A DNA stretch of 64,000 bases from Tichowtungia aerotolerans. GTDB lineage: Bacteria > Verrucomicrobiota > Kiritimatiellia > Kiritimatiellales > Tichowtungiaceae. Position 1 is the first letter of the stretch. Every line of letters starts with the position of its first letter. A program made the translations under genes and the position numbers. Shown piece after piece: positions 51,229-61,900 of this stretch. Location: NCBI RefSeq assembly GCF_009905215.1, contig NZ_CP047593.1, positions 2,422,900 to 2,486,899 of the forward strand, in the 5' to 3' direction. A model generated the notes under the pieces. That model was not told the origin of the DNA. It was given only the letters and a program-made list of their open reading frames with translations, and made no database searches.

Positions 51229-53535
51229 ATGAGGTTAAAAAACGGTTTCATCGTTGCCTTGTCTGCCGGGGCGCTCTTCGGCGGAATGACCGCTTCCGGC
51301 AGAGAACGCCCCAATGTTGTATTCATCCTTTCGGATGATCATCGGTACGATCTGATGAGCTTCATGGGCAACCCGTATATCAAAACGCCGAACATCGATC
51401 GGTTGGCGGGCGATGGAATCGTTTTCCAGAACGCCTTTTGCGCGTCGCCGCTTTGTACGCCGTCGCGCGCTTCGTTCTGGACCGGGCGCTATCCGGAAAA
51501 AACCGGTGCGCCCTGCATCGTCGATGAACCCGCCGGTTTCCTCGAACTCTCTCGCATTTTCGCCGAAGACCTGCACGACAGCGGTTATACAACCGCTTTC
51601 ATCGGCAAGTGGCATCTTGGCGACGGCAAGAACCCTAAGCGAGGATTCGACCACTGGGCCAGCTGGGACTGGGTCGGCCACGACTTCAACTACACCATTC
51701 AGGAAAACGGACGTCCGGTTCAGATGACCGGATTCACCGACGACAACACCTCGCGCATGGCCGCCGAATACATTCAGCAGCACGCCGCTGACAAACAACC
51801 GTTCTTCCTTTACCTCGGCCTCAAAGCACCGCACCTGCCATATGCCTATCCCGAGCGGCTCGAGCATGCCTTTGACGGCATCGACATTCCCAAGCCGTCC
51901 ACCTTTGATGAAGATTATGCGCAAACCGGCAAGCGCGGGCTGGAGAATGTTTGTATCCGGGCGGCGGACTGGGTGCATGGAATTCCAAAGTTTGGAAACT
52001 GGGAGAACTATGTGAAGTCCTATTACCGCGCCGCGCAGTCCATCGACGAATCTGTCGGCACCGTTGTCCAGGCATTGGAAAAAGCGGGCATCGACGATAA
52101 CACGCTGGTGATCTATTCGTCCGACCACGGCTACCATATCGGCGACCACGGCCTCACCGAAAAGCATTTCACGTATCGCAACGTGCTGCACATTCCGATG
52201 ATCATGCGCCTGCCCGGACTGATCAAAAAAGGAACCGTTTCCGACGAGTTGGTTTCGGCGATCGACGTTGCGCCGACCGTGCTGGATCTTTGCGGCGTCA
52301 AAGCAGCCGAATCCATGGATGGCAAAAGCCTGATTCCGTTGTTGAAAAACAAAGGAGTTGATCCGGCACCGCGCGATAACATTTTCTGCGCGTTTGATGC
52401 GGATACCGATCGTGTGATTTTGCGCGGCAACGCCTGTGTGCGCACGAAGGAGCATAAATTAATCTGGTTTTCGGACATCGATCATTACGAGCTCTACGAT
52501 GTGCACAAAGACCCGGATGAAATGAACAATCTGATAGCGCAGCCCGAATACGCGCCGGTGTTCAAAGAGATGAAGGCGCGGCTCAAGCAGAAGCTTCAGG
52601 AGTCGTCGTGGGGGCAACTCAAAAAACATCCGATGACCGGTACCTGCTATGTACTCGGTCCGGTTGCCGAAAAGGACGAAGAAGCCGTGCGGCAGGAGCT
52701 CAATGTGCCGGGAATCGATTATTCCCATTCGGTCAAAGGCTATAAATGGACTCCGGTGAAAGCCTGCGGCGCACTGATGCTCGGCGAGGAGTTCGGAAAA
52801 GCCGGCGACCGGGGCTTTATCGCGTTTCCGGTGAACAACAAAAAGGACTCCATCGGTTTCCTCCAGATCGATGTCTCAAAAAACGGATTGCCGATGATGG
52901 GTGTCTGGGGCGGTGACGTTGTTTTCGGCAACAAGCTCGCCGAGCGACTGCTCGGCCGCAAAGAGGGATTTCACCAGCGGTTTTTCCAGTATTGCCCGCC
53001 GATTCGCCCCGGACATAACGACGTGGTGATTGAGTTTGCGGTGCAGTCCGGCAAGGCGCCGGTGTTCGAAACAGTCCTGACTTTTGCGGACAGCCTGCTC
53101 GAACTTCCGTCGATGAATTTCGGCGAAGCGGCCGGTCCGGTCCCGCTTCGCCTCGGCGGGGAACAGCATCAGTTGGTTCGGATCGGGCTTCCCGGTGGTG
53201 TGATGCAGATCAAAACGACCGGCGGCGATGCTTACACTTGGGTGCAGGTTCCGCAAAAGTTTGATCCCCAAAAACTCAACCGGATCGAGTTCGAGTACCA
53301 GAGCTGCACCGGCCTCGACGAGATACAGATTTTCTTTGGACCGAATGTTCGCAAGGAAAACAGTGTGGTGACTGGGCCGATTGACGTTTCCAATGTTTGG
53401 AAAAAGTGCCGTGTCGATTTCAGCGCGTTGCCGAACTACGACCGCTCTGTGCCGTTTTTCCGCTTCGATTTTGGTCGTCGGACTGGACGTGAAATCAAAG
53501 TGCGGAACATTCTGTTGACGGGGGAGGGAATCTAA
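51229..53535 (+). CDS. secreted sulfatase with extra C-terminal domain
   Basis: Protein of 768 residues. Signal peptide, metal site NVVFILSDDHRYDLM, formylglycine motif C-TPSR at residue 76, GKWHLGD, and second metal site YSSDHGYHIG, all in the first 480 residues. About 280 further residues are not needed for catalysis: one part with GVWGGDVVFGNKLAERLLG and a last beta-sandwich-like part with FEYQSCTGLDEIQIFF. These may bind glycan. The gene starts 4 bp after the symporter stop. Perfect palindromes occur at 51983-51997 and 53388-53402, in different reading frames. Confidence 0.92.
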   Translation: MRLKNGFIVALSAGALFGGMTASGRERPNVVFILSDDHRYDLMSFMGNPYIKTPNIDRLAGDGIVFQNAFCASPLCTPSRASFWTGRYPEKTGAPCIVDEPAGFLELSRIFAEDLHDSGYTTAFIGKWHLGDGKNPKRGFDHWASWDWVGHDFNYTIQENGRPVQMTGFTDDNTSRMAAEYIQQHAADKQPFFLYLGLKAPHLPYAYPERLEHAFDGIDIPKPSTFDEDYAQTGKRGLENVCIRAADWVHGIPKFGNWENYVKSYYRAAQSIDESVGTVVQALEKAGIDDNTLVIYSSDHGYHIGDHGLTEKHFTYRNVLHIPMIMRLPGLIKKGTVSDELVSAIDVAPTVLDLCGVKAAESMDGKSLIPLLKNKGVDPAPRDNIFCAFDADTDRVILRGNACVRTKEHKLIWFSDIDHYELYDVHKDPDEMNNLIAQPEYAPVFKEMKARLKQKLQESSWGQLKKHPMTGTCYVLGPVAEKDEEAVRQELNVPGIDYSHSVKGYKWTPVKACGALMLGEEFGKAGDRGFIAFPVNNKKDSIGFLQIDVSKNGLPMMGVWGGDVVFGNKLAERLLGRKEGFHQRFFQYCPPIRPGHNDVVIEFAVQSGKAPVFETVLTFADSLLELPSMNFGEAAGPVPLRLGGEQHQLVRIGLPGGVMQIKTTGGDAYTWVQVPQKFDPQKLNRIEFEYQSCTGLDEIQIFFGPNVRKENSVVTGPIDVSNVWKKCRVDFSALPNYDRSVPFFRFDFGRRTGREIKVRNILLTGEGI

Positions 53536-53536
53536 A

Positions 53537-54346
53537 ATGCCGATCAATCAATTTCCCGGATTGCGTAAAATCCGGAGGCTGGTCGAATCGTATCAACGGC
53601 CGGCCGACGAGTTTGATCCGAACGGATCATGGACGCATCAGTACGACATTTACATGATCGCCTATGCCGGATTTTATCCGCAGGGCAGTATCCGGATTTC
53701 GCGGACACCGAATCGGAAAGGTGCACAGCTCGACATCCTGACGGTTCGTCCAACCACGGAACCGAATCTTCAGCATTTTACTCAGGCGACACTGGAGTGT
53801 GCGGATAATCTGCTCGTTTCGCCTCGGCACTGGACGGTGTCGAGCAAAATTGCAGCATCGAAATCCGCCGAGCCGTATTTTGACTCCGGTATGACCAAGG
53901 AAATGGCGTTTGAGAACGGACGGGTCACGATAACAGCGGATGATTTAACCGTGGATCGAACCGTTGAAGTCGGGGATCTGTACGGTTGCAGGCTTGGTAT
54001 GCTGGATGCTGTTCAGCGCCTGCCCGCCGAAGACGGGTTTGTTATTCCTCAGTTCAGTTCATTTGATGAATACGACCAGATTCGGTCCGGCTATCAATTA
54101 AAGTTCAGGGAAACTGCGCCGATTCAGCTCAAAGGTGAACAGGCAAACCTTTCAGGTTTTACCATGACCGGAACGGGCCAGCTTCCCGCTTCGTACTGGC
54201 GCGATGAAACCGGCCGTCTACTGTTCTTCGTTTCCGGGCTGGAGGTGTTTGTGCTCTCGCAAGAGAACGGACGGAAGGTCGACTTTTTCAATAAGCCGAA
54301 TGTATTCAAGCTCTCGGCCCAGCTCGCGAAAGGGGGTAAACGATGA
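53537..54346 (+). CDS. uncharacterised cytoplasmic-type protein in the sulfatase operon
   Basis: Protein of 269 residues with no signal peptide or membrane segment. It is rich in beta strands (QYDIYMIAYAGFYPQGSIRI, LDILTVRPTTEP, GRVTITADDLTVDRTVEVGD, RLLFFVSGLEVFVL) and I do not recognise a family. GGAGGGA precedes the ATG. It overlaps the next sulfatase start by 4 bp, so it is translated together with sulfatases, which supports a function in the same pathway. Confidence 0.75.
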   Translation: MPINQFPGLRKIRRLVESYQRPADEFDPNGSWTHQYDIYMIAYAGFYPQGSIRISRTPNRKGAQLDILTVRPTTEPNLQHFTQATLECADNLLVSPRHWTVSSKIAASKSAEPYFDSGMTKEMAFENGRVTITADDLTVDRTVEVGDLYGCRLGMLDAVQRLPAEDGFVIPQFSSFDEYDQIRSGYQLKFRETAPIQLKGEQANLSGFTMTGTGQLPASYWRDETGRLLFFVSGLEVFVLSQENGRKVDFFNKPNVFKLSAQLAKGGKR

Positions 54347-55860
54347 GTCTGAACCGCAGAGATTTTCTGAAGACAGGCGCGGGCGGAACGCTTTTGGCCA
54401 TGAGCGGTAAATCCGCCGGAGCGGTTCCGAAACAGGCGGACCACCCCAATATTCTGATGATTGTCGTGGACCAGATGAACCTGGATGCTATCTCGGCATA
54501 CCGGGAAATTCTCAGTGAGCCGGCGTACGGCTGCCACTGGCTGAATACGCCGAATTTGGACTGGCTAACCCGAAACGGAACGTCGTTCATCGAGTCGCAC
54601 AGCGCCGACCCGATCTGCTGCCCGGCGCGCGCTTCTCTTTTCACCGGACGTATGTCCTGCGAGCACGGCGTGTTCTATAACAACATCGGCATCGACGAAA
54701 AAGTTCCAAACCTAGGACAGTGGCTCCAGAACGAAGCCGGATACAAAACGGTCTACTGCGGCAAGTGGCATGCGGGCGGCGCGTGGAACTGCCCGACCGT
54801 TTCCGGACCTCGGAAAATTCCCGGGTTCGACACGCTGCCGGTCGGCAGTCACGGCGTCGGGCGCACGCTGGACTACGAAGTGTCGATGGCCACCGAGGCC
54901 TTTGTCCGCAACTACAAAGGTTCGCGTCCGCTGTTCATGGTCGCCGGGCTGCTCAACCCGCACGACATTTGTTTTTGGCATCCGGTATCCGGCAAAGGGC
55001 TGGTTACGCTCGGTGAGGATTATTATCACCTGGGCGAGGCGTTGCCGACTCTGCCGCCCAATCAGGATTTTGAGTTTGATGAAACCGGGGTGACTGATCG
55101 CAATAAAATCGGCCCGAACCAGTGGGGCGACATGAAGTGGAAACAGTATATCTACGATTATCTGCGCCAGATTGAAATTCTCGACCGCGACGTCGGGCGG
55201 ATGCTCGATGCCGTTCGCGCGCGCGACGATAACACGGTGGTGATCTTTACGTCGGATCACGGCGATGGGGCCGGGCGGCATCGCCGCTGCGGCAAATGGC
55301 AGCCGTATGAAAGTTCGGTGAAAGTGCCGCTGATCGTCTGCGGTCCGGGAGTGAAGGCGGATTGGGTGGATCAGGAGCATTTGGTCAGCGGCGTCGATCT
55401 GGTTCCGACTGTCTGCGAATTCGCCGGTGTGGCGCCGCCGCCGAATATGCGCGGGCGTTCGCTGGTGCCGCTGCTGCGCGGAGCCGCGCCGCAGGAATGG
55501 CGCGACCATGTTTATTATTCCTTCCAGCACACCGGCCGCTGCATCCGGACGAAAAAGTATAAATATGTGATGCGCTACAAATTTTCAGGCCAGGTTCCAA
55601 AGCCGCCTGCCGCTTCGAACGTTCTCGACCTGCCGTTTGTCCTGAAAGAAGGCGGCGCGCCGGCGAGGTTTGTTCCCGGCGAGGGGGCCCGATTTGAAAA
55701 AGAGCCGAACGAGTTTCTGTTCGATCTGGAAAACGATCCGTGGGAAACGAAAAACCTTGCCGGCGATGGCCAACATGCCGACACGCTGGCGGCGCACCGC
55801 CGGCTGCTGAAGGACTGGGAACAAAAGCTCACAATCGGAACGCGCTTTGACCGCAATTGA
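54343..55860 (+). CDS. Tat-exported sulfatase (Cys-type)
   Basis: Protein of 505 residues. The twin-arginine signal NRRDFLKTGAGGTLLAMSG replaces the ordinary Sec signal seen in most of the other sulfatases. Metal site NILMIVVDQMNLD, formylglycine motif C-CPAR at residue 92, GKWHAGG, and second metal site FTSDHGDGAGRH. Tat export implies folding, perhaps with formylglycine formation, before transport. The start overlaps the preceding stop (ATGA) with AAAGGGGG upstream. Confidence 0.93.
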   Translation: MSLNRRDFLKTGAGGTLLAMSGKSAGAVPKQADHPNILMIVVDQMNLDAISAYREILSEPAYGCHWLNTPNLDWLTRNGTSFIESHSADPICCPARASLFTGRMSCEHGVFYNNIGIDEKVPNLGQWLQNEAGYKTVYCGKWHAGGAWNCPTVSGPRKIPGFDTLPVGSHGVGRTLDYEVSMATEAFVRNYKGSRPLFMVAGLLNPHDICFWHPVSGKGLVTLGEDYYHLGEALPTLPPNQDFEFDETGVTDRNKIGPNQWGDMKWKQYIYDYLRQIEILDRDVGRMLDAVRARDDNTVVIFTSDHGDGAGRHRRCGKWQPYESSVKVPLIVCGPGVKADWVDQEHLVSGVDLVPTVCEFAGVAPPPNMRGRSLVPLLRGAAPQEWRDHVYYSFQHTGRCIRTKKYKYVMRYKFSGQVPKPPAASNVLDLPFVLKEGGAPARFVPGEGARFEKEPNEFLFDLENDPWETKNLAGDGQHADTLAAHRRLLKDWEQKLTIGTRFDRN

Positions 55861-55873
55861 GCGTAAATATCTT

Positions 55874-57493
55874 ATGAATAAAAAATGGATCATCTCATTA
55901 ATGTGCTTCTGCGGCATGGCCCTGAGCGCTGTGTCCAAAGACCGGATGAATGTCGTATTTATCCTCGCGGACGATCTCGGCTGGAGCGATACGACGCTGA
56001 ATGGAACCACCGACCTTTACCGTACGCCGAACCTGGAACGGCTCGCGGCCCGCGGCATGACCTTTTCCCATGCTTATACGGCCAGTCCGCTCTGCTCGCC
56101 CACGCGGGCAAGCATTTTGACCGGCCAGACCCCGGCCCGCAACGGATCGGTTCGCCCCCAGCACCATTTGAAAACCGTTCGCATGAAATCGCAGGTGGCG
56201 GCGTCCGCTCCGCCGAGCGCGAAGGCGCTGGATTGCGAGTCGGTCACGCGGCTGGATACAAAATTTCCAACCCTTGGAAAAATGTTCAAATCCGCCGGTT
56301 ACGCGACGGCCCATTTCGGTAAGTGGCATTTGGGGCCGGAGCCGTACAGTCCGCTGCAGCACGGGTTTGATGTCGATCTTCCACACACGCCGGGCCCAGG
56401 TCCGGCTGGCAGTTATCTCGCGCCGTGGACATTTGGCGCGGACCCGCAGTCCCGGGGCTTTAAAGAAAAAACGCCACTGGAGCACATCGAAGACCGCATG
56501 GGAGACGAAGCGGTGCAGTGGCTTCAGTCGTTGTCTGAAGATCAGCCGTTCTTTATGAACTACTGGATGTTTTCGGTTCACGGTCCGCTGGATGCAAAAC
56601 CAGATCTGGTCGAAAAATATCGCAAGCTGGTCAAGCCTGGCTCGGGGCAGCAATCTCCAACTTATGCCGCGATGATTCAGTCGATGGATAAAGCCGTCGG
56701 GAAACTTCTCGATGCCGTGGATGCCGCCGGAGTTGCGGACCGGACGATCATCATTTTCATGTCGGACAATGGAGGCGTTACGCATCTGGGCCTTTTAGAA
56801 ACGGATGCCGACGGCAAAAAGTATAAGACTGCGGCAACGTCCAATACGCCGCTGCGCGGCGGGAAGGCGACGATTTATGACGGCGGAATCCGGGTGCCCT
56901 GCGTAGTGGTCTGGCCGGGCGTTACCAAGCCGGGATCAAAATCGGATGCGATGATCCAGAGCACGGATTTTTATCCGACCTTGCTGAACGGCCTCGGAAT
57001 TTCCCTGCCCGACGACTGGACGCTGGACGGTCGGGATTTTTCCCGGGCGCTGCGCGGCAAGTCGTTCGATCGTGATCCGGTGATTACGTATTTCCCGTAC
57101 GGTCCTCACGTGGCCGATTGGCTGCCGCCGTCCGCTGCGGTCCATGTCGGGGACTGGAAGCTGATCCGTTTGTTCTGGCAGGGCGAAAACGGTGCGCATG
57201 ACTACCGACTGTATAACCTGAAAGAGGACATTGGCGAAAAACAGAATCTGGCTGAAAAATATCCGGAAAAGGTCAGCGAGATGGACCGTCTGATCAGTCG
57301 CCATCTGGAAGAAACCGCCGCGGTTCTCCCGCAGCCCAATCCGGCGTTTGATCCGTCAAAATATCAGCCGGATCAGATCGGCGTTCAGGCCGGCGGCGGA
57401 CTGAACATGCGGGCTCAGATTTTTCGCGGGCCGGACGGAACGAAGATTGAAAAGCCGGCACAGAAAAAGAAGCAGGGAAAGAGCAGGGAATAA
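55874..57493 (+). CDS. secreted sulfatase (Cys-type)
   Basis: Protein of 539 residues. Signal peptide (WIISLMCFCGMALSAVSKD), metal site NVVFILADDLGWSD, formylglycine motif C-SPTR at residue 74, GKWHLGP, and second metal site IFMSDNGGVTHLG. The lysine-rich end (KKKQGKSRE) is unusual. The ATG at 55874 is preferred because the signal peptide starts there, though its ribosome site is weak. It overlaps the next gene by one base (TAATG). A perfect palindrome lies at 56265-56279. Confidence 0.92.
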   Translation: MNKKWIISLMCFCGMALSAVSKDRMNVVFILADDLGWSDTTLNGTTDLYRTPNLERLAARGMTFSHAYTASPLCSPTRASILTGQTPARNGSVRPQHHLKTVRMKSQVAASAPPSAKALDCESVTRLDTKFPTLGKMFKSAGYATAHFGKWHLGPEPYSPLQHGFDVDLPHTPGPGPAGSYLAPWTFGADPQSRGFKEKTPLEHIEDRMGDEAVQWLQSLSEDQPFFMNYWMFSVHGPLDAKPDLVEKYRKLVKPGSGQQSPTYAAMIQSMDKAVGKLLDAVDAAGVADRTIIIFMSDNGGVTHLGLLETDADGKKYKTAATSNTPLRGGKATIYDGGIRVPCVVVWPGVTKPGSKSDAMIQSTDFYPTLLNGLGISLPDDWTLDGRDFSRALRGKSFDRDPVITYFPYGPHVADWLPPSAAVHVGDWKLIRLFWQGENGAHDYRLYNLKEDIGEKQNLAEKYPEKVSEMDRLISRHLEETAAVLPQPNPAFDPSKYQPDQIGVQAGGGLNMRAQIFRGPDGTKIEKPAQKKKQGKSRE

Positions 57494-58911
57494 TGGAAAA
57501 GAAGAATGTGGTTTATATGTTTGCCGACCAGCTGGCGGCTTGTGCTCTGAAACTTTACGGCGGGAACTGGATCGATACGCCGAATATCGACCGGCTGGCG
57601 CAGATGGGAACAACGCTGGACAACAGCGTTTCAACCTTTCCGGTCAGCTCTCCGTACCGCTCCATGCTGATGACCGGCCGTTATCCGCAAACGACCGGCC
57701 ATATCGTCAACCATCTCTGTTCCCGTCATGACGAAATCGGAATTGCCGATGCATTTTCTCACGCGGGATATAAAACCGGTTATGTCGGTAAGTGGCATCT
57801 GCACCGTGGATCGTTCCCTGACAGCATGGCGTGTGACTGGGTTCCCGCAGGCCGTTCACGACTCGGCTGGGATTACTGGCGGGCCTATAACCAGCACATG
57901 ATTTATTTCGACGGCCCGGTTCACGCCGGCGACTGGCTGAGCGATCAGGTGGAACCGCACGAAGTGAACCGCCCGCAATGGAGGGGATATGAAACCGACG
58001 GGCTGTGGGAGTTTTCCAAAGAGTTCCTTTCGGAAAACAAAGACGACCCGTTCATCCTGATGCTTTCCCCGCACCAGCCTCACAAAACGCCGGGCGTGTT
58101 TGCGCCGGAAAAATATTATGAAAATCTTCCGGAGCGCTTTGAACTGCCGCCGTCTGTGCCGGAGGAACAGGTCGAAGAGACGCAGGAAATGCTTCGCCAT
58201 TATCTGGCGATGATTCTGACGATCGATGAAATGCTCGGCAACCTGCTCGATTTTCTCGAAGAAAACGGTCTGATGAAAAACACCTATTTCGTGTTCACCT
58301 CCGACCACGGGACCCAGCTTGGGATGCACGGACTTCCGCCGTGGGAAAAACAATACCCTTATGAAGAAAGCCTGAAAACGCCGTTTATCATCTCTGGACC
58401 GGGAATCGCCGCCGGCGTTCGGTCCGACATGCTGATGGCTCCGGTCGATATCATGCCGACGCTCTGTTCGCTGTGTTCCGTTTCCATTCCCAAAACCGTG
58501 GAAGGCATGGACCTTTCGCAGAAGGTTCTCGGCGAAGACGCCGCCGATGAGCGCGAAGCGGCGCTGACGATGAATTATTCCAATGCATACGGCTCACTGA
58601 AAGAGGGCCGCCAGTGGCGCGGGATTCGCACCAAAACGCATTCTTATATTCGTCATTTTGGCGGTTGCTGTGAATTGTATGATTTGCAGGTCGACCCTTT
58701 GCAGATGAACAACCTCGCGGATGATCCGGCGTTCGAACCGGTTTTCCAAGGTTTGGAAAAAACGCTCGGCGAACAGCTCGCCGAGCGGGGCGACACCTTT
58801 TGCGCCTGCAAGGAACTGCGTTCCTGGTTCGATTCCGAGCGCCGCGTGGTCGCCAACGCCTTCGGCCCGCTTCCGCACCCGGAAACAGAACCGGATTGGT
58901 CACTGCTTTAA
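57493..58911 (+). CDS. sulfatase with Ser in the formylglycine position, no signal peptide
   Basis: Protein of 472 residues starting directly at the metal site (NVVYMFADQLAACALK), so it appears to lack any export signal. The catalytic motif reads S-SPYR at residues 52-56, Ser rather than Cys in the first position. GKWHLHRG and second metal site FTSDHGTQLGMHG are intact. Ser-type sulfatases are matured by radical SAM anSME enzymes, none of which is in this window. Cytoplasmic action on an imported sulfated sugar is inferred, in keeping with the symporter in the operon. Confidence 0.88.
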   Translation: MEKKNVVYMFADQLAACALKLYGGNWIDTPNIDRLAQMGTTLDNSVSTFPVSSPYRSMLMTGRYPQTTGHIVNHLCSRHDEIGIADAFSHAGYKTGYVGKWHLHRGSFPDSMACDWVPAGRSRLGWDYWRAYNQHMIYFDGPVHAGDWLSDQVEPHEVNRPQWRGYETDGLWEFSKEFLSENKDDPFILMLSPHQPHKTPGVFAPEKYYENLPERFELPPSVPEEQVEETQEMLRHYLAMILTIDEMLGNLLDFLEENGLMKNTYFVFTSDHGTQLGMHGLPPWEKQYPYEESLKTPFIISGPGIAAGVRSDMLMAPVDIMPTLCSLCSVSIPKTVEGMDLSQKVLGEDAADEREAALTMNYSNAYGSLKEGRQWRGIRTKTHSYIRHFGGCCELYDLQVDPLQMNNLADDPAFEPVFQGLEKTLGEQLAERGDTFCACKELRSWFDSERRVVANAFGPLPHPETEPDWSLL

Positions 58912-58923
58912 GAGAGGAAGATT

Positions 58924-61900
58924 ATGCTGTTAGAGATTACAAAGACCATTGGATGTATGGGGATAATCTGCGGGCTTGCCGCGCAGGCGGACGTGAATAT
59001 TCCCGGGCGGATTGAGTTCGAAAATTTTGACGACGGCGGCGAGAGCGTTGCCTGGCACGATGATCAGCAGAAGCACGGGCTGGCATCATTCCGTCCGGAA
59101 ACCTTTGTTGATGTCGAGCCGACAATGGATGTCGACGGCGAATACAATGTCGGATGGACCGCAGCCGGTGAGTGGCTGAAGTATACGGTTAATGTGAGAA
59201 AGGGCGGGGTGTATACTCCTCAGTTTCGCCTTACGTCGGTCCATAATTCGTCCATTATGATTCAGGGCCGGCGCGACAGTAAATCCGGATTCAAGACGCT
59301 TGAAACGGTCAGTATTCCATCGACCGGCGGAATTAAGAACTGGCAAACCGTTGCCTGTTCAGGTTTTCAGCTGGACAAAGGAACATGGGAACTGCGTTTT
59401 GTTCTGGGGTACGGCGGGATGAACCTGAACTGGGTGGAATTGGTTCCGGGCGGCGAGCTTTCTGCGGCTGCGCAGTTGCGCAAAGAGTTGAAAGGAAAAG
59501 GGCAGGAGGAACAGGTCGAACTCGTTCTGGATGCAATGACGTTTGAGGAGAAGGCCCGGCTTTGTATTGGCGGCGGCATCCTGAATTTTGCCGGAGTTCC
59601 AAGGCTTGGAATTCCGCCGATGAACTGCAGCGACGGGCCGCGCGGCCCGAAGCATCCGCAGGGAACGGCGTTTCCTGCGGGACCCGGACAGAGCGCTTCA
59701 TGGAATCCGCAGCTCCTGCGCGAGATGGGAGAGGTTTGGGGCAAAGAATGCCATGCTCTTGGCGGACGGGAGGTGGCGGTTTTGCTGGCCCCGGCATTTA
59801 ATATTCTCCGGGACCCTTTAGGCGGTCGTTTTTTTGAATATTACAGTGAAGACCCTTTCCTGAACGGCGCGCTGATCGTTCCGGTTGTTGAGGGACTGCA
59901 GTCTGAGCGGGTGGCTGCCTGCCTGAAGCATTTTGTGGCGAATAACCGCGAGGCGAACCGGAACCGTTACATCAGCCATATGGATGAGCGGACGTTGCGC
60001 GAAATTTACCTGCCCGCTTTCCGGATGGGGGTCGAGGCCGGAGCATGGACGGTGATGACCGGAGCGAACGGCGTTCAGATTGAGGGTAGGAATGATCGAG
60101 ATCTGCTGCTGAGCGATAACCGGTTTCTGCTGACCGATATTTTGAAAGGAGAGAGGGGGTTTAAAGGATTTGTGATGACGGACTGGTGCGGTACGCGCAG
60201 CACGGAGCTGGCGGCTAACGCCGGACTGGATGTGTCTATGCCGTGGCGCGGCGGTCCGAATTATTATCAGAATCATCTTTTTGGCCAGCTGCTGCTGGAT
60301 GCGGTGGAAGAAGGGCGCGTGTCGAAAGACCTTGTGGAAGATAAGGCGCGCCGCGTACTGCGCGTCGCCGCCTTCACCGGTGTGTTGGACGGCAGCTTTA
60401 ATTTGACGGTTGGGATTGATGAGGCAAACCATCAGGTGGCACTTGAGCTGGCGGAGGAATCGGCGGTTCTGCTCAAGAATGAAAACCTGCTTCCGTTTGA
60501 TCGCTCATCGGTGAAGGAGCTTCTGGTGGTCGGTCCGAATGCCGACCAGTATTTCTGCGGTCCGCTGCTCGGCGGCAGTTCGTGGGCGCCGGCACAGGAT
60601 GAGGTGACGATCTTGCGGGGCATTCGGGAAGCTGCCGGCGATCAGGTGAATGTAACAACGATGGACCTCGGCGACATGTTCGGTTTTTGTCCGATTACGG
60701 CCAAGGATCTGGTTCCGAATGAAGACGGAACAAAAGGCTTTAAGGCGGAGTATCGTAAAGCCCGCGGCGGTGCGGTACTGAAAGCCGAGATGGTGGATGC
60801 CGTTGATTTCGTCTGGGAAATGCGTTCGCCCGATCTGGAAAAGCTTGGGATGGATTCGTTTCATTGCACGTATATCGCCCGCATCAATCCGCCGGTCAGC
60901 GGAATGTATACGCTGCGTGTTCGTGCCGACGACAAGGCCCGGTTGGGGGATCTGCTTAACGGCCGCGGCGCGTCGCTGGCTTTTGCGGACATCAATCAGA
61001 GCGGCGAGGCGTTTGCAACGGTGGAGATGCAGAAAGGCGTGCCATTTCCGGTGCGGATTGATTTTGAAGAGATTTCCGGGGATGCGTCTGTGCAGCTGGC
61101 TTGGTCGCTTCCCGGCGAACGGCCGGAAGCCGCGCAGGCGATGGAACAGATGGTCGCGGTGGCCAAAGGTGCGGATGCTGTTGTGTTTGTCGGCGGGCTG
61201 AATCATGCCCTTGATACGGAAGGTCGCGACCGGGCAACGATGAATTTTCCACCGGATCAGGTGACGCTTATCCAAATGCTGTCGGTCGCCAACCCGAATA
61301 CGGCGGTTGTGTTGATCAACGGTTCGCCGGTTGAGCTCGGCGGATGGATCGGAACTGTGCCGGCGGTGCTCGAATCGTGGTATAACGGAGAATCCGCCGG
61401 AACGGCGGTCGGCCGGATTCTGTTCGGCGATGTGAATCCATCGGGTCGGCTGCCGTTCACCTGGCCCAGTCATCTGGAAGAAACCCCGGCGCACGCAGTG
61501 GGTTCGCAGACGGCGGATGATATTTACTATAACGAGCGGATTTATGTCGGATACCGGTATTATGACAAACAGAGTATTCAGCCGCAGTTCCCGTTTGGCC
61601 ATGGTCTGAGCTACACGTCGTTCACCTATGATAACCTGACAGTGGAACCGTCGAAGGACAAAGACTATCCGTTGACCGCGTCCGTGACGGTGAAAAATAC
61701 CGGTGCGGTTTCCGGCAAGGAAACGGTGCAGGTGTATGTCAGTGATCCGGAAAGTTCAGTGGATCAGCCGGTCAAGGAGCTCGCCGGATTTGCCAAGGTT
61801 GATTTGAAACCCGGCGAGTCAAAAAGCGTAAGCATTCCTCTGCACTGGACGGCGTTTCAGTTTTTCGATCCGGTATCCAGGGTCTGGAAGTTTGAACCCG

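Noticed and set aside
51235-52455. Open frame of 406 codons antisense to the sulfatase at 51229
   Set aside because: It mirrors a clear sulfatase and shows no domain of its own.
60505-61602. Open frame of 365 codons antisense to the second GH3 gene
   Set aside because: Same reason: the sense strand is a complete GH3, and the antisense product is rich in Arg, His and Gln without recognisable features.
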